Source of the DNA: JBGLNJ01 sp964353405
Lineage (GTDB): Bacteria; Chloroflexota; Anaerolineae; Fen-1058
Assembly (NCBI GenBank): GCA_964353405.1
Contig: CAYGWJ010000200.1
Span: forward strand, 1-12,979
Direction: 5' to 3'
DNA length: 12,979 bases
The notes below the pieces were generated by a model. It ran no database searches. It was not told the DNA's origin and worked only from the letters and a program-made list of their open reading frames with translations. Made by a program: the position numbers and the translations under genes. Every line of letters starts with the position of its first letter. Within the stretch, counting starts at the first letter, position 1. Of this stretch, positions 1-6,329 are shown one piece after another.

Positions 1-391
1 CTTTGGCTTGGGGCACAGCGGACAAGCGAGCCTCCTGAAGCAACCCTGCCACACCGGGAAAGCTGGCCGCGTTTTTGCCATTGCGAGCCAGATGATACAG
101 CGCCGCGAGCGTATGCGTCTTGCCGCCGCCGAACTGGGTGACGAGCGTGATGACGGGCGCAGTGTTGGCCGTTTCGCCCGCCAGTCGCCTGAGCACCATG
201 CCCGCGTGTTCTTTGAGCGCGCGAGTAAAGCAGGTGCGGCCAAAGAATTGGTTCGGGTCTTGATAGTCTTCGGGCGCGGTGCCTGCCACCACTTGCTCCA
301 GGGCGATGGCAAACTCGTCGGGATTGAACGAGCGCCCTTCGCGGACTTCTTTGCGCGGAGTAACGGTCTTGTACCAGTATTCGAGTTCCAT
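1..391 (-). CDS. DUF499 P-loop ATPase, N-terminal 130 residues only
   Basis: An open frame from the ATG at 391 that runs off the left edge with no stop. It has a good GGAG site seven bases upstream. The visible 130 residues include YWYKTVTPRKEV near the start, a conserved-looking DPNQFFGRT block (45-53) and a P-loop TQFGGGKTHTL (85-95), the characteristic Walker A of DUF499 proteins. Members of this family are usually about 1000 residues and are recurrent neighbours of DUF1156 methylases in predicted anti-phage gene sets, where they are thought to act as large ATPases. Most of the protein, including Walker B, is outside the window. The overlapping plus-strand frame at 8-406 is a shadow of this gene. 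GC is high (42 of 60 in the row starting 121), like the methylase flanks and helicase. Confidence 0.9.
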   Translation of the reverse strand, partial: MELEYWYKTVTPRKEVREGRSFNPDEFAIALEQVVAGTAPEDYQDPNQFFGRTCFTRALKEHAGMVLRRLAGETANTAPVITLVTQFGGGKTHTLAALYHLARNGKNAASFPGVAGLLQEARLSAVPQAK

Positions 392-427
392 GTGTACACT
401 CCGTAAACCTTGAGGGTTTTGGAAACT
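392..427 (-). other. 36-base spacer before the DUF499 gene
   Basis: Holds GGAG (399-402) seven bases before the ATG at 391, plus a small inverted repeat (AAACC...GGTTT, around 404-418) with five-base arms. There is no T-run, so it is not a convincing terminator, and continued read-through is likely. Confidence 0.5.
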
Positions 428-1381
428 CTAAGGTCTGACAGGTTTCAGCCGCTCAAATAGATCGAGCGCCGACCGTTTGAGCCGGGCCAGGTTGGCATAG
501 GCAACCGGCGCAAAATCGCGGCTTGAATCATACATCCGGTAACGGACGCCATCAGTCACGACAACGTCGCGCAACACGCCCAGGTCGCGCACATAGCCCT
601 GGGCTTGCTCAAGCGCGCCTTCTACGCCCGCGCCGAGCCGCTTGACCTCGATGATGGTGTGGCACGTCTCCGGGCTGCGCGGCAAGGCTCGAAACACGCT
701 CACGTCAATGTAGCGCCACTTGACGGCGATGCGCTCGACCGGCCAGCCTAACGCGCGCAAGAACGGGATCACGTAATGCGCCAGCAACTCGTCTTCGGTG
801 GGATGCTCGCCAAAGGCAGTACGATCCCAATACAGGTCGGCCAGGTCTTGCACTTGCGCCACGATCTCTCGCAGAAACATCGGCACGTCATCCAGCGGCG
901 GCTCTTCGACGGGCATCGCGGGCAGCGGCGCGGTCTGCCAGTATGTGGGCGGCGAGGCAATGAAGCGCTCAGCATAGTCCACGATGTCTGGATCGCCGAT
1001 CTGAGAAAGCGCACCCGTGCCGAACACGCGTGCGCCAAAGTCGTAGTCATCGGGCAACGGACACCAGCGGACGCGGCACGCATGTTGCAGGTCCAGGCCG
1101 TTCACGTCGTCAAACTGTGGCAGGTAGACATAGTCGCTCGCTACCAATCCGACGGCGCGAATGGACGCCGCGCCTGTCCGCAGCAAGAACACGTCGCCAG
1201 GCTGAACCTCGGTCGCAAAACGGCGAACACTGCTGCCATCCGCGTTCGCGTCGTCGTCGCGGTCGGGCCGCCAGGGGCCAGCGTCGCCGGGGCCAATCAG
1301 CGCGACGCCGTGCTTGAGAAAAACGTCGGCGTAGGCTCGATTGGCTGGGCCACCGGACACTTGCCAGATACAACAGGGCAT
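428..1381 (-). CDS. EVE/PUA-like reader domain fused to a PD-(D/E)XK nuclease
   Basis: A 317-residue protein with two parts. Residues 1-145 look like an EVE/PUA-type domain: W6 at the start, a HGVALIGPGDAGPW turn (24-37), then PGDVFLLRTG (61-70) followed by AVGLVASDYVY (76-86) and RVRW, the order seen in EVE-like modules that bind modified bases or small ligands. Residues 185-290 match the N-terminal nuclease of type I restriction R subunits (HSDR_N): TEDELLAHYVIPFLRALGW with E196 or E198, IDVSVF (D226), IIEVKRLG (E245-x-K247) and EQAQGY (Q259/Q261). The whole E-D-ExK-Q set is present, so an active nuclease is likely. There is no helicase domain; the neighbouring helicase or DUF499 may supply that. 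GAGGA lies before the ATG at 1381, 14 bases after the upstream stop. I infer a modification-sensing or effector nuclease. The nuclease call is firmer than the EVE call. Confidence 0.93.
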   Translation of the reverse strand: MPCCIWQVSGGPANRAYADVFLKHGVALIGPGDAGPWRPDRDDDANADGSSVRRFATEVQPGDVFLLRTGAASIRAVGLVASDYVYLPQFDDVNGLDLQHACRVRWCPLPDDYDFGARVFGTGALSQIGDPDIVDYAERFIASPPTYWQTAPLPAMPVEEPPLDDVPMFLREIVAQVQDLADLYWDRTAFGEHPTEDELLAHYVIPFLRALGWPVERIAVKWRYIDVSVFRALPRSPETCHTIIEVKRLGAGVEGALEQAQGYVRDLGVLRDVVVTDGVRYRMYDSSRDFAPVAYANLARLKRSALDLFERLKPVRP

Positions 1382-1395
1382 ACAATTCCTCGCCC

Positions 1396-1995
1396 TTACA
1401 GTCTATTCAAGTGGGCACTTGCCTCGTCGAGAAAAAGCTTGAGGCTCCGTTGAGACTTGGCGGCATGATACAAGTCCATCGCATCAACGATTTCTTTCGC
1501 GAACTCTATGCCACCAAGCATTGACACATGTCCTGCCTCTGCGACTGCCTGTGATAGGATGGTTTTGTAACGATCCCTTTCACATTTTTGCCTGCCAACT
1601 TGCGGCGTTACACCGACGACCCGCGAAAAAGCTACTGGATCTGCAAGATACCATCGCTCGATATGGGGATCGGGACAAGCAATTGCCGTCCTGTCTTGGA
1701 AAGCCAGTTCCACGGTTTTTTGAATGTTCCTGCGCGCCGCGTTTAGGCGTTGACAGTTGGCGTCTATCGCAACAACCAACAAATCAGGCATGGACAAGTT
1801 GCTCACTTGCCTGATAACGCTTTTCTGATACAGCGCCAGTTCCGTGAGCGCTCGCCCGTGTCCGCCTCGCGCTGAACGAACGCCGACTTGGATTACCTTG
1901 TTGTGCTCACTTGCAAGCCGGTACAACAATGCCAGCAAGAACTCTTCGTGAGCGCGATCTTCTGTAAAAAGGTCAACTAGAATGTACTTATCCAT
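1396..1995 (-). CDS. Small Toprim-like partner of the AAA ATPase (DUF4276/RloB-like, tentative)
   Basis: A 199-residue soluble protein with no signal peptide or membrane segment. Its N-terminus (ILVDLFTEDRAHEEFLLALL) has the hydrophobic strand, acidic residue (E12) and helix order of Toprim-like folds. DLLVVAIDAN (71-80) could supply the second acidic site, although the canonical D-x-D is D-A-N here (D78). PDPHIERWYLAD (108-119) resembles the P-x-x-x-E-x-W-x-x-x-D stretch of DUF4276-like proteins, and SARGGHGRAL (41-50) looks like a family-specific motif. The gene begins inside the 3' end of the ATPase gene (GGATGGATAA, 8-base overlap) with GAGGG seven bases before the ATG, so the two are translated together. 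I infer a nuclease or toxin-like effector controlled by the ATPase. The fold assignment rests on motif order only; an uncharacterised family is the alternative. GC is about 50-60%. Confidence 0.92.
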   Translation of the reverse strand: MDKYILVDLFTEDRAHEEFLLALLYRLASEHNKVIQVGVRSARGGHGRALTELALYQKSVIRQVSNLSMPDLLVVAIDANCQRLNAARRNIQKTVELAFQDRTAIACPDPHIERWYLADPVAFSRVVGVTPQVGRQKCERDRYKTILSQAVAEAGHVSMLGGIEFAKEIVDAMDLYHAAKSQRSLKLFLDEASAHLNRL

Positions 1996-3223
1996 CCAGC
2001 ATCCCTCGCAGCATCAAGCTCTCAAAGAGGCCGTCTTCAGTCTCTGCGGTTAGCGCACGCGCGATTTCCTGATCCTGAAAGAGCGGGCCGGTCACGTCAA
2101 AAGGGTGCACTTCTGTTCCGCTCGCGCCACGTCGAACGTTCAACAAAGCAATATCTTCTGGCGCCTGGCGGGCATGTTTCAGTATGGCATCACAGAAAAC
2201 GGGCGAGTGCGTGGTAACTATGACCTGCCGTTTTTGATTGCGCGCAAGAGAGATAAGAAGCTGGGCAATCAGCTCAATCCTCCGGGGATGGACACCGTTC
2301 TCTGGCTCTTCAAAGGCGATCAAGGAGCCGCCCCAGGGGTTGGCTGCAATCGCGCACAGAGCCAGCACGCGCAAAGTGCCTTCCGACATGATTCGTGTGG
2401 AAAAATCTGTGCCGTCCTGGCGGATAAGGATATCGAGTGTCCCGCGCCGTTTGTCCAAGTCCACAGCCAGTTCCTCGATACTGGGCACCACGGTTCGCAG
2501 AGTTCGCTTGATAGAGTCAAAGTGCTTGGGACGCTCCGCGCGCAGCCGGTAGAGAAAAGGCGCAATGTCCTCCCCAAGCGCGCCAATATCGGAGACTTGC
2601 GCTGGCGGTTTGGCAGAACGCATCGCCACACGAGGATCAAGGTAATAAATGCGCCAACCCACCAAGTCATTCCGGCAACGTTCGATGGCCCGATACTCTA
2701 CCCCTCCGAGGCGTGGATCAGAGAGAATGGAGTGATTCAAACCCCAAGGTTCTTGGCGCGGATGCGCTGGCTTGCTTTTACGGCGTATGCGAAGCTGGTC
2801 CCCTACTCGTTCAATGGATGGATTCCCCTTCGGCTCACCTTTAGCTGTGATAGCCGTCAAGTATTCGTCGGTGACTGATAGACTGCCGGACTCGGGCTGA
2901 ATGGCTACCTCGACTCGATAGCGAAAGCGATCTCGGTCAATCTCAAGGTCAGCTTCCAGCTTGAACCGAGACTCTTTCATGCTCAGCAAGGCAGCTAAGC
3001 CGCCTGGCGGAAAAGCAAATGCCTCAGTGGGGTAGCCGCGGATAGGCTCGGAAAGCGCATCGGACATGGTGCGACTTGTGCCAATGCGCGAGAGAGCCTG
3101 AACCGCGTCCAATAGGTTGCTTTTGCCGGCGGCATTGGGGCCAAACAGGACAGTCAGGCGGGGAAAAGTCGCCGAGACATCGCCTAGTGATTTGAAACCA
3201 CTCACTCTAAGATGACGTAGCAC
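1988..3223 (-). CDS. AAA ATPase of the RecF/OLD-like class (AAA_15/AAA_21)
   Basis: A 411-residue ATPase starting at GTG 3223 behind a perfect AGGAGG. Residues 1-36 read as a RecF/SMC-style head (HLRVSGFKSLGD, then FGPNAAGKSN with Walker A at 28-35). The C-terminal half has signature SEGTLR (280-285), Walker B IAFEEPENGVHP (302-313) and an H-loop TTHSP (337-341). There is no long coiled coil and no Toprim domain after the ATPase, unlike full OLD nucleases. The missing effector may be supplied by the next gene, whose start lies inside this gene's 3' end (8-base overlap). ATPase plus separate Toprim-like partner recalls PARIS (AriA/AriB) and other OLD-like defence pairs; by family knowledge the ATPase would sense or hold the effector. 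Identity with PARIS is not claimed. GC is around 50-58% in sampled rows, lower than in the core genes. Confidence 0.94.
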   Translation of the reverse strand: MLRHLRVSGFKSLGDVSATFPRLTVLFGPNAAGKSNLLDAVQALSRIGTSRTMSDALSEPIRGYPTEAFAFPPGGLAALLSMKESRFKLEADLEIDRDRFRYRVEVAIQPESGSLSVTDEYLTAITAKGEPKGNPSIERVGDQLRIRRKSKPAHPRQEPWGLNHSILSDPRLGGVEYRAIERCRNDLVGWRIYYLDPRVAMRSAKPPAQVSDIGALGEDIAPFLYRLRAERPKHFDSIKRTLRTVVPSIEELAVDLDKRRGTLDILIRQDGTDFSTRIMSEGTLRVLALCAIAANPWGGSLIAFEEPENGVHPRRIELIAQLLISLARNQKRQVIVTTHSPVFCDAILKHARQAPEDIALLNVRRGASGTEVHPFDVTGPLFQDQEIARALTAETEDGLFESLMLRGMLDG

Positions 3224-3230
3224 GGCATTA

Positions 3231-3236
3231 CCTCCT
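3231..3236 (-). promoter_or_regulatory. Strong Shine-Dalgarno that fixes a GTG start
   Basis: A perfect AGGAGG lies seven bases before the GTG at 3223, in the 16-base gap after the methylase stop. The nearby ATG at 3228 is in another frame and hits a stop after eight codons. The GTG is therefore the start of the AAA ATPase gene. Confidence 0.85.
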
Positions 3237-3239
3237 TAT

Positions 3240-6200
3240 TCATCTTGGCACGGCCAACAGCATCGCGTCGAGCAGGCGCTTCTCTTCGCTATCGCGCGGA
3301 TAGAGCGCGGAAAGCGAATTCGCCAACCGCAAGAAATTCGGCCCGCGCTCTTGTTCGGCCTTGAGCAGCGCCCGCAGCGCGTTGGCGCGCCCGCTTTGCT
3401 GGAGCAGCATGGCCGCGTGGACGCGGTCGAGCGTCGTCGCCTCTCGCCTTGTCTTTAATATCTCATCCGAGACTTGCCCCGCTTCGCCTGTCTTGCCGCG
3501 CCGCTTTTTCACCTTGTCCGCTTGCGCGTGTCCCCTGGTCACCTTGTCATCCTGCTGCGGAAAGAGCGCCATTTGCAACTGCGCGGCGGCCTGCGGACTG
3601 TGCTCGATTTCGATGGCGACGGCCCCCGCGCCTTCTTTGCCAAAGAGTTGCTCGGCGCGCTCCGTCACCGCCAGCAAGCGGACGATGCCCTTGTCTATCT
3701 CGATGATGCGGCCTTCCCATTCGTCCAGGTGGATGCCGAGCGGCTGAGCGAACCGACGCGCCACGTCAAACACCAGGCTGAACCCCTTGGCCTTTTTGGG
3801 GCGCAGCGTTTCCTCGTCTTCTGCCACCGGTTCTTCCTCGTCGCTTTCCCTCTCCCCCGGCCCCTCTCCCAGCGGGCGAGGGGAGTCGCCATTCGTGCTT
3901 TGCAGCGTCCACAGGAACAGCGCCGTGAGTCGCGCGTCTTCTTCTAACGCTCCTGCTCCGCCGTTGCGGGCTTTGGCTTCCGCCGTGCCCAGAACTTGTT
4001 CCAACGCAGCGCGGGCGACGACTTCCCACACGTAGGCCAGGTAGCCACGCTTGTAGGGTTCTTTGGCTTCCGGGTCGCCGCCGAGCGGGATTTCGCGGTC
4101 TTCGGCGTCTACGACCTTGGAGTAGCGGCTGTAAATTTCGAGCGCGGGGCCAATGCAGGCAAAGACTAAATCCGCACCGCGCACACCTTCCGCTTGCAGG
4201 CGTTCCATCCAGTCAGCCACGCGGCGAGGCAGTTCGCGCAATACGTCACTCCAATCGCCGATTTCGTCCTCCGTGCGCGGGCGACAGACGAGATGGACGC
4301 TGCCAGCTAACGCGGCAGATTCGCGGGCGCGCAAACGATTCGCCATTTCGGTCGCAATCGGCCACGAGCCGGTAATGACCCATCCACCCCGAATCATGCC
4401 GGTGAGCAAGGATTCCCACCCCTCAGTGGTTTTGTGTGCAAAGACGACACAACCGATGCCTGCATCCTGCAAAACACGGCGGCCTTCAGTGAATGCCCTT
4501 GCCATTGTCTCTTCGAAAAAAGCTCGATTCTTTGGCCTGCCATCATACTGTTTGATTTCATCTTGCACAGCTTCGCGTGTTTTGGGCGTCAGTGGATTTG
4601 AAGGATCAAAGGGGTCACGGAGCAGTGGGTGGCCGGGTAGCGTCCGCTTCAGCCACACAAAAAAGAAATCTGACAGATCTGAGTATGGTATCGCGTCATA
4701 GTAAGGTGGATCGGTAAACCAAGCGCTCGCAGTTTGATCTGGGAGTGGCGAATCGCAGGCATCTGCCAATTGTACTTGGCCGTGTGGCCCGTAGACAGAT
4801 GTGGCAAACTGTACAGCCCGTGCAACTATTTCAACACTATCCAGAAAGCTACCCGTAGAATCTGAAATTGAAATAGCCTCAGCAAAATCCCAGACAATCG
4901 GCAGTGCTTGACGGCCAAACACGCTCTCCACTTTTTCTTGATCGGCCTGATAACGCCACATGCAAAGAGAGGAGTTCCGGGTTACAACATGACTCAGAGA
5001 CAGTGCCAAAAGCTCTTTGATAGCATGCTCGCACGGATTTATCCCTATTTCCATCACGTGGCTGATCAACGCCAAACTTTGCCGTGCCATGAAAAGGTCG
5101 CCCCAACGCTCCATACCATAAAGCTGAACACGGAAACCAAGCGTGCCCTGCGGCGGCAACGGCTCATCCGGCACTACACTCATTCCGGTACGTAATGGTT
5201 GGGCGGCCACTTGTGCCAACTGCTTCATGGCTTTCCACACAGCGTCGTAATCGCGATCTATGGGCAGGCGGTAGTGGCGGCCGCCCTCTCCCCCAACCCC
5301 TCTCCCACCAGAGGGCGAGGGGTGTAACGTCACCACGGTCAGCAATCGCGCGCCGCCTGTGCGCTTGCCATGTTTGTCAAAGATCACGTCCGCACCGCCA
5401 TGTTGCTCACGCAGTTGGGCGCGCACGCGGTCAGGCGGCAACACTGCGCCGCAACACAGGCAGGTCGCTTTGGCGCGGGCAACGGTGCCGGTTGGCACAT
5501 CAGAGTCCTTGATCGGCTGGAAGATTTCAAACTCGACGCGTGGAGTTTCGCCTTTCTTGCGGATGATCTTGGGCTGTAAAGATTTCTTGCGACTTGCCTT
5601 CTTGCTCAACCAGAACGAGCGCATGAGCGGAATCTCTGCGCCGCAATTGGGCGACTCGCAGCGCACCGTCCGCGCCCAGAGGTAGGCGATGGGTTTTGCG
5701 CCGTCGGGGTCGGGCGGGTAAAACTCGGCCAGTTCTTTTTCTGCTGCCACTTTGACTTCAGCGCCCACGCGGCGCAGCTCGTCGGCCAGTTCGGGACCGT
5801 GGCGCGGGATGTCTTCCAGCATCACCTTGAGGATGAGGCCGGCCACCGGGTTCAAGTCGCTGGCAAAGGCTTCACAGCCCAGCCGCAGCGCTTCCAACGG
5901 GATCGAGCCGCCGCCCGCGAACGGGTCAACCACAAGCGGAGTCTCTTCGGGGTGCGCGGCCTTGACCAGTCCGCGCGAGACCTCAAGGTATTGGGCGTTC
6001 GATGATAAATCCCAATTGGCAAAATCGCCGATGAACTTTAGCATCGCCCGCCGCAAGTCCAGGTCGTTCGGCCCGACGAGGCCTTGCACACGCGGCAAGA
6101 GGTCGCGCGCCTGCGTCTTGAAATCGTCCGGGCAGAGCGCGTCGCACGGGTCAGGCAGGAGCAGGCCCAGCAGCACCGCTCGGCAGGCGGCCAGCGGTCG

Positions 6201-6329
6201 CCGCGCCCACCACAGGTGCAGCGTGCTGGGGTGACCGTAGCGGATAGACTTTTCCTTCGCTGCGTGCTTGGAGACAGTGGCGATGGGAAAGTCAACTTCG
6301 GCCAGGCGTTTGCAGTCTTTGGGAATCAT
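3240..6329 (-). CDS. DUF1156 DNA N6-adenine/N4-cytosine methylase
   Basis: A 1029-residue amino-methyltransferase of the DUF1156 family, known from predicted anti-phage gene sets with DUF499 and SNF2 proteins. The N-terminus (EKSIRYGHPSTLHLWWARRP, 26-45) is the DUF1156 hallmark. The SAM-binding motif is DPFAGGGS (135-142), followed by SDLNP (157-161); the catalytic motif is DPPYYD (540-545). Two cysteine pairs (CESPNC at 224-229, CLCC at 290-293) suggest a zinc ribbon. The product presumably methylates host DNA as the self mark. Translation starts at the ATG overlapping the previous stop (ATGA); no good ribosome site is seen, so coupling is likely. Oddities: two hairpin repeats lie inside the coding sequence (residues about 336-350 and 815-827) and are translated in different frames; a lysine-rich tract with a 10-base direct repeat sits near 926-945; and residues about 410-630 are encoded by markedly AT-richer DNA. 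The reading frame is intact throughout. N6-A versus N4-C specificity is not decidable. Confidence 0.97.
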   Translation of the reverse strand: MIPKDCKRLAEVDFPIATVSKHAAKEKSIRYGHPSTLHLWWARRPLAACRAVLLGLLLPDPCDALCPDDFKTQARDLLPRVQGLVGPNDLDLRRAMLKFIGDFANWDLSSNAQYLEVSRGLVKAAHPEETPLVVDPFAGGGSIPLEALRLGCEAFASDLNPVAGLILKVMLEDIPRHGPELADELRRVGAEVKVAAEKELAEFYPPDPDGAKPIAYLWARTVRCESPNCGAEIPLMRSFWLSKKASRKKSLQPKIIRKKGETPRVEFEIFQPIKDSDVPTGTVARAKATCLCCGAVLPPDRVRAQLREQHGGADVIFDKHGKRTGGARLLTVVTLHPSPSGGRGVGGEGGRHYRLPIDRDYDAVWKAMKQLAQVAAQPLRTGMSVVPDEPLPPQGTLGFRVQLYGMERWGDLFMARQSLALISHVMEIGINPCEHAIKELLALSLSHVVTRNSSLCMWRYQADQEKVESVFGRQALPIVWDFAEAISISDSTGSFLDSVEIVARAVQFATSVYGPHGQVQLADACDSPLPDQTASAWFTDPPYYDAIPYSDLSDFFFVWLKRTLPGHPLLRDPFDPSNPLTPKTREAVQDEIKQYDGRPKNRAFFEETMARAFTEGRRVLQDAGIGCVVFAHKTTEGWESLLTGMIRGGWVITGSWPIATEMANRLRARESAALAGSVHLVCRPRTEDEIGDWSDVLRELPRRVADWMERLQAEGVRGADLVFACIGPALEIYSRYSKVVDAEDREIPLGGDPEAKEPYKRGYLAYVWEVVARAALEQVLGTAEAKARNGGAGALEEDARLTALFLWTLQSTNGDSPRPLGEGPGERESDEEEPVAEDEETLRPKKAKGFSLVFDVARRFAQPLGIHLDEWEGRIIEIDKGIVRLLAVTERAEQLFGKEGAGAVAIEIEHSPQAAAQLQMALFPQQDDKVTRGHAQADKVKKRRGKTGEAGQVSDEILKTRREATTLDRVHAAMLLQQSGRANALRALLKAEQERGPNFLRLANSLSALYPRDSEEKRLLDAMLLAVPR
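3509..3548. repeat. Short direct repeat TCACCTTGTC, two copies 30 bases apart
   Basis: TCACCTTGTC occurs at 3509-3518 and 3539-3548. On the coding strand these are GACAAGGTGA units, with degenerate GGTGACCAG and GGGACAC units between them. They encode the repeated DKV in a lysine-rich linker of the methylase (about residues 928-940). It may be a decayed GACAAGGTG-type tandem repeat, as seen dispersed in some bacterial genomes, or simply a low-complexity linker. Confidence 0.5.
3848..3885. repeat. GC-rich hairpin repeat, copy 2, inside the methylase gene
   Basis: CCCTCTCCCCC, then GG, then hairpin arms CCCCTCTCCC (3861-3870) and GGGCGAGGGG (3874-3883) with a three-base AGC loop. It is the same element as copy 1 but is read in another frame, giving SPRPLGEGPGERE (residues 815-827) just before an acidic linker. 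Its position in a linker between conserved blocks explains why the gene stays intact. Confidence 0.85.
5284..5322. repeat. GC-rich hairpin repeat, copy 1, inside the methylase gene
   Basis: Begins CCCTCTCCCCC, then AA, then a hairpin whose arms are CCCCTCTCCC (5297-5306) and GGGCGAGGGG (5313-5322) around a six-base loop; nine of ten arm positions pair. It matches copy 2 at 3848-3885 except for the AA/GG dinucleotide and the loop. In the methylase it encodes a glycine-rich stretch (PSPSGGRGVGGEGG, residues 337-350) with no obvious function. It resembles dispersed palindromic repeats of high-GC bacteria. Confidence 0.85.

Noticed and set aside
8..406. 132-codon plus-strand open frame at the left edge
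   Set aside because: It is the shadow of the DUF499 gene, whose minus-strand reading contains a textbook P-loop and a good ribosome site.
404..418. Small inverted repeat before the DUF499 gene as a possible terminator
   Set aside because: The arms are only five A/T-containing base pairs and no T-run follows on either strand in a way that would terminate transcription.
776..1453. 225-codon plus-strand open frame
   Set aside because: It is antisense to the reader-nuclease gene, whose E-D-ExK-Q motif set is intact; the plus-strand product shows no domain.
3848..3885. Hairpin repeat as an intrinsic terminator or attenuator
   Set aside because: It is strong and GC-rich but sits inside an intact coding sequence without a following T-run, and a second copy occurs in the same gene.
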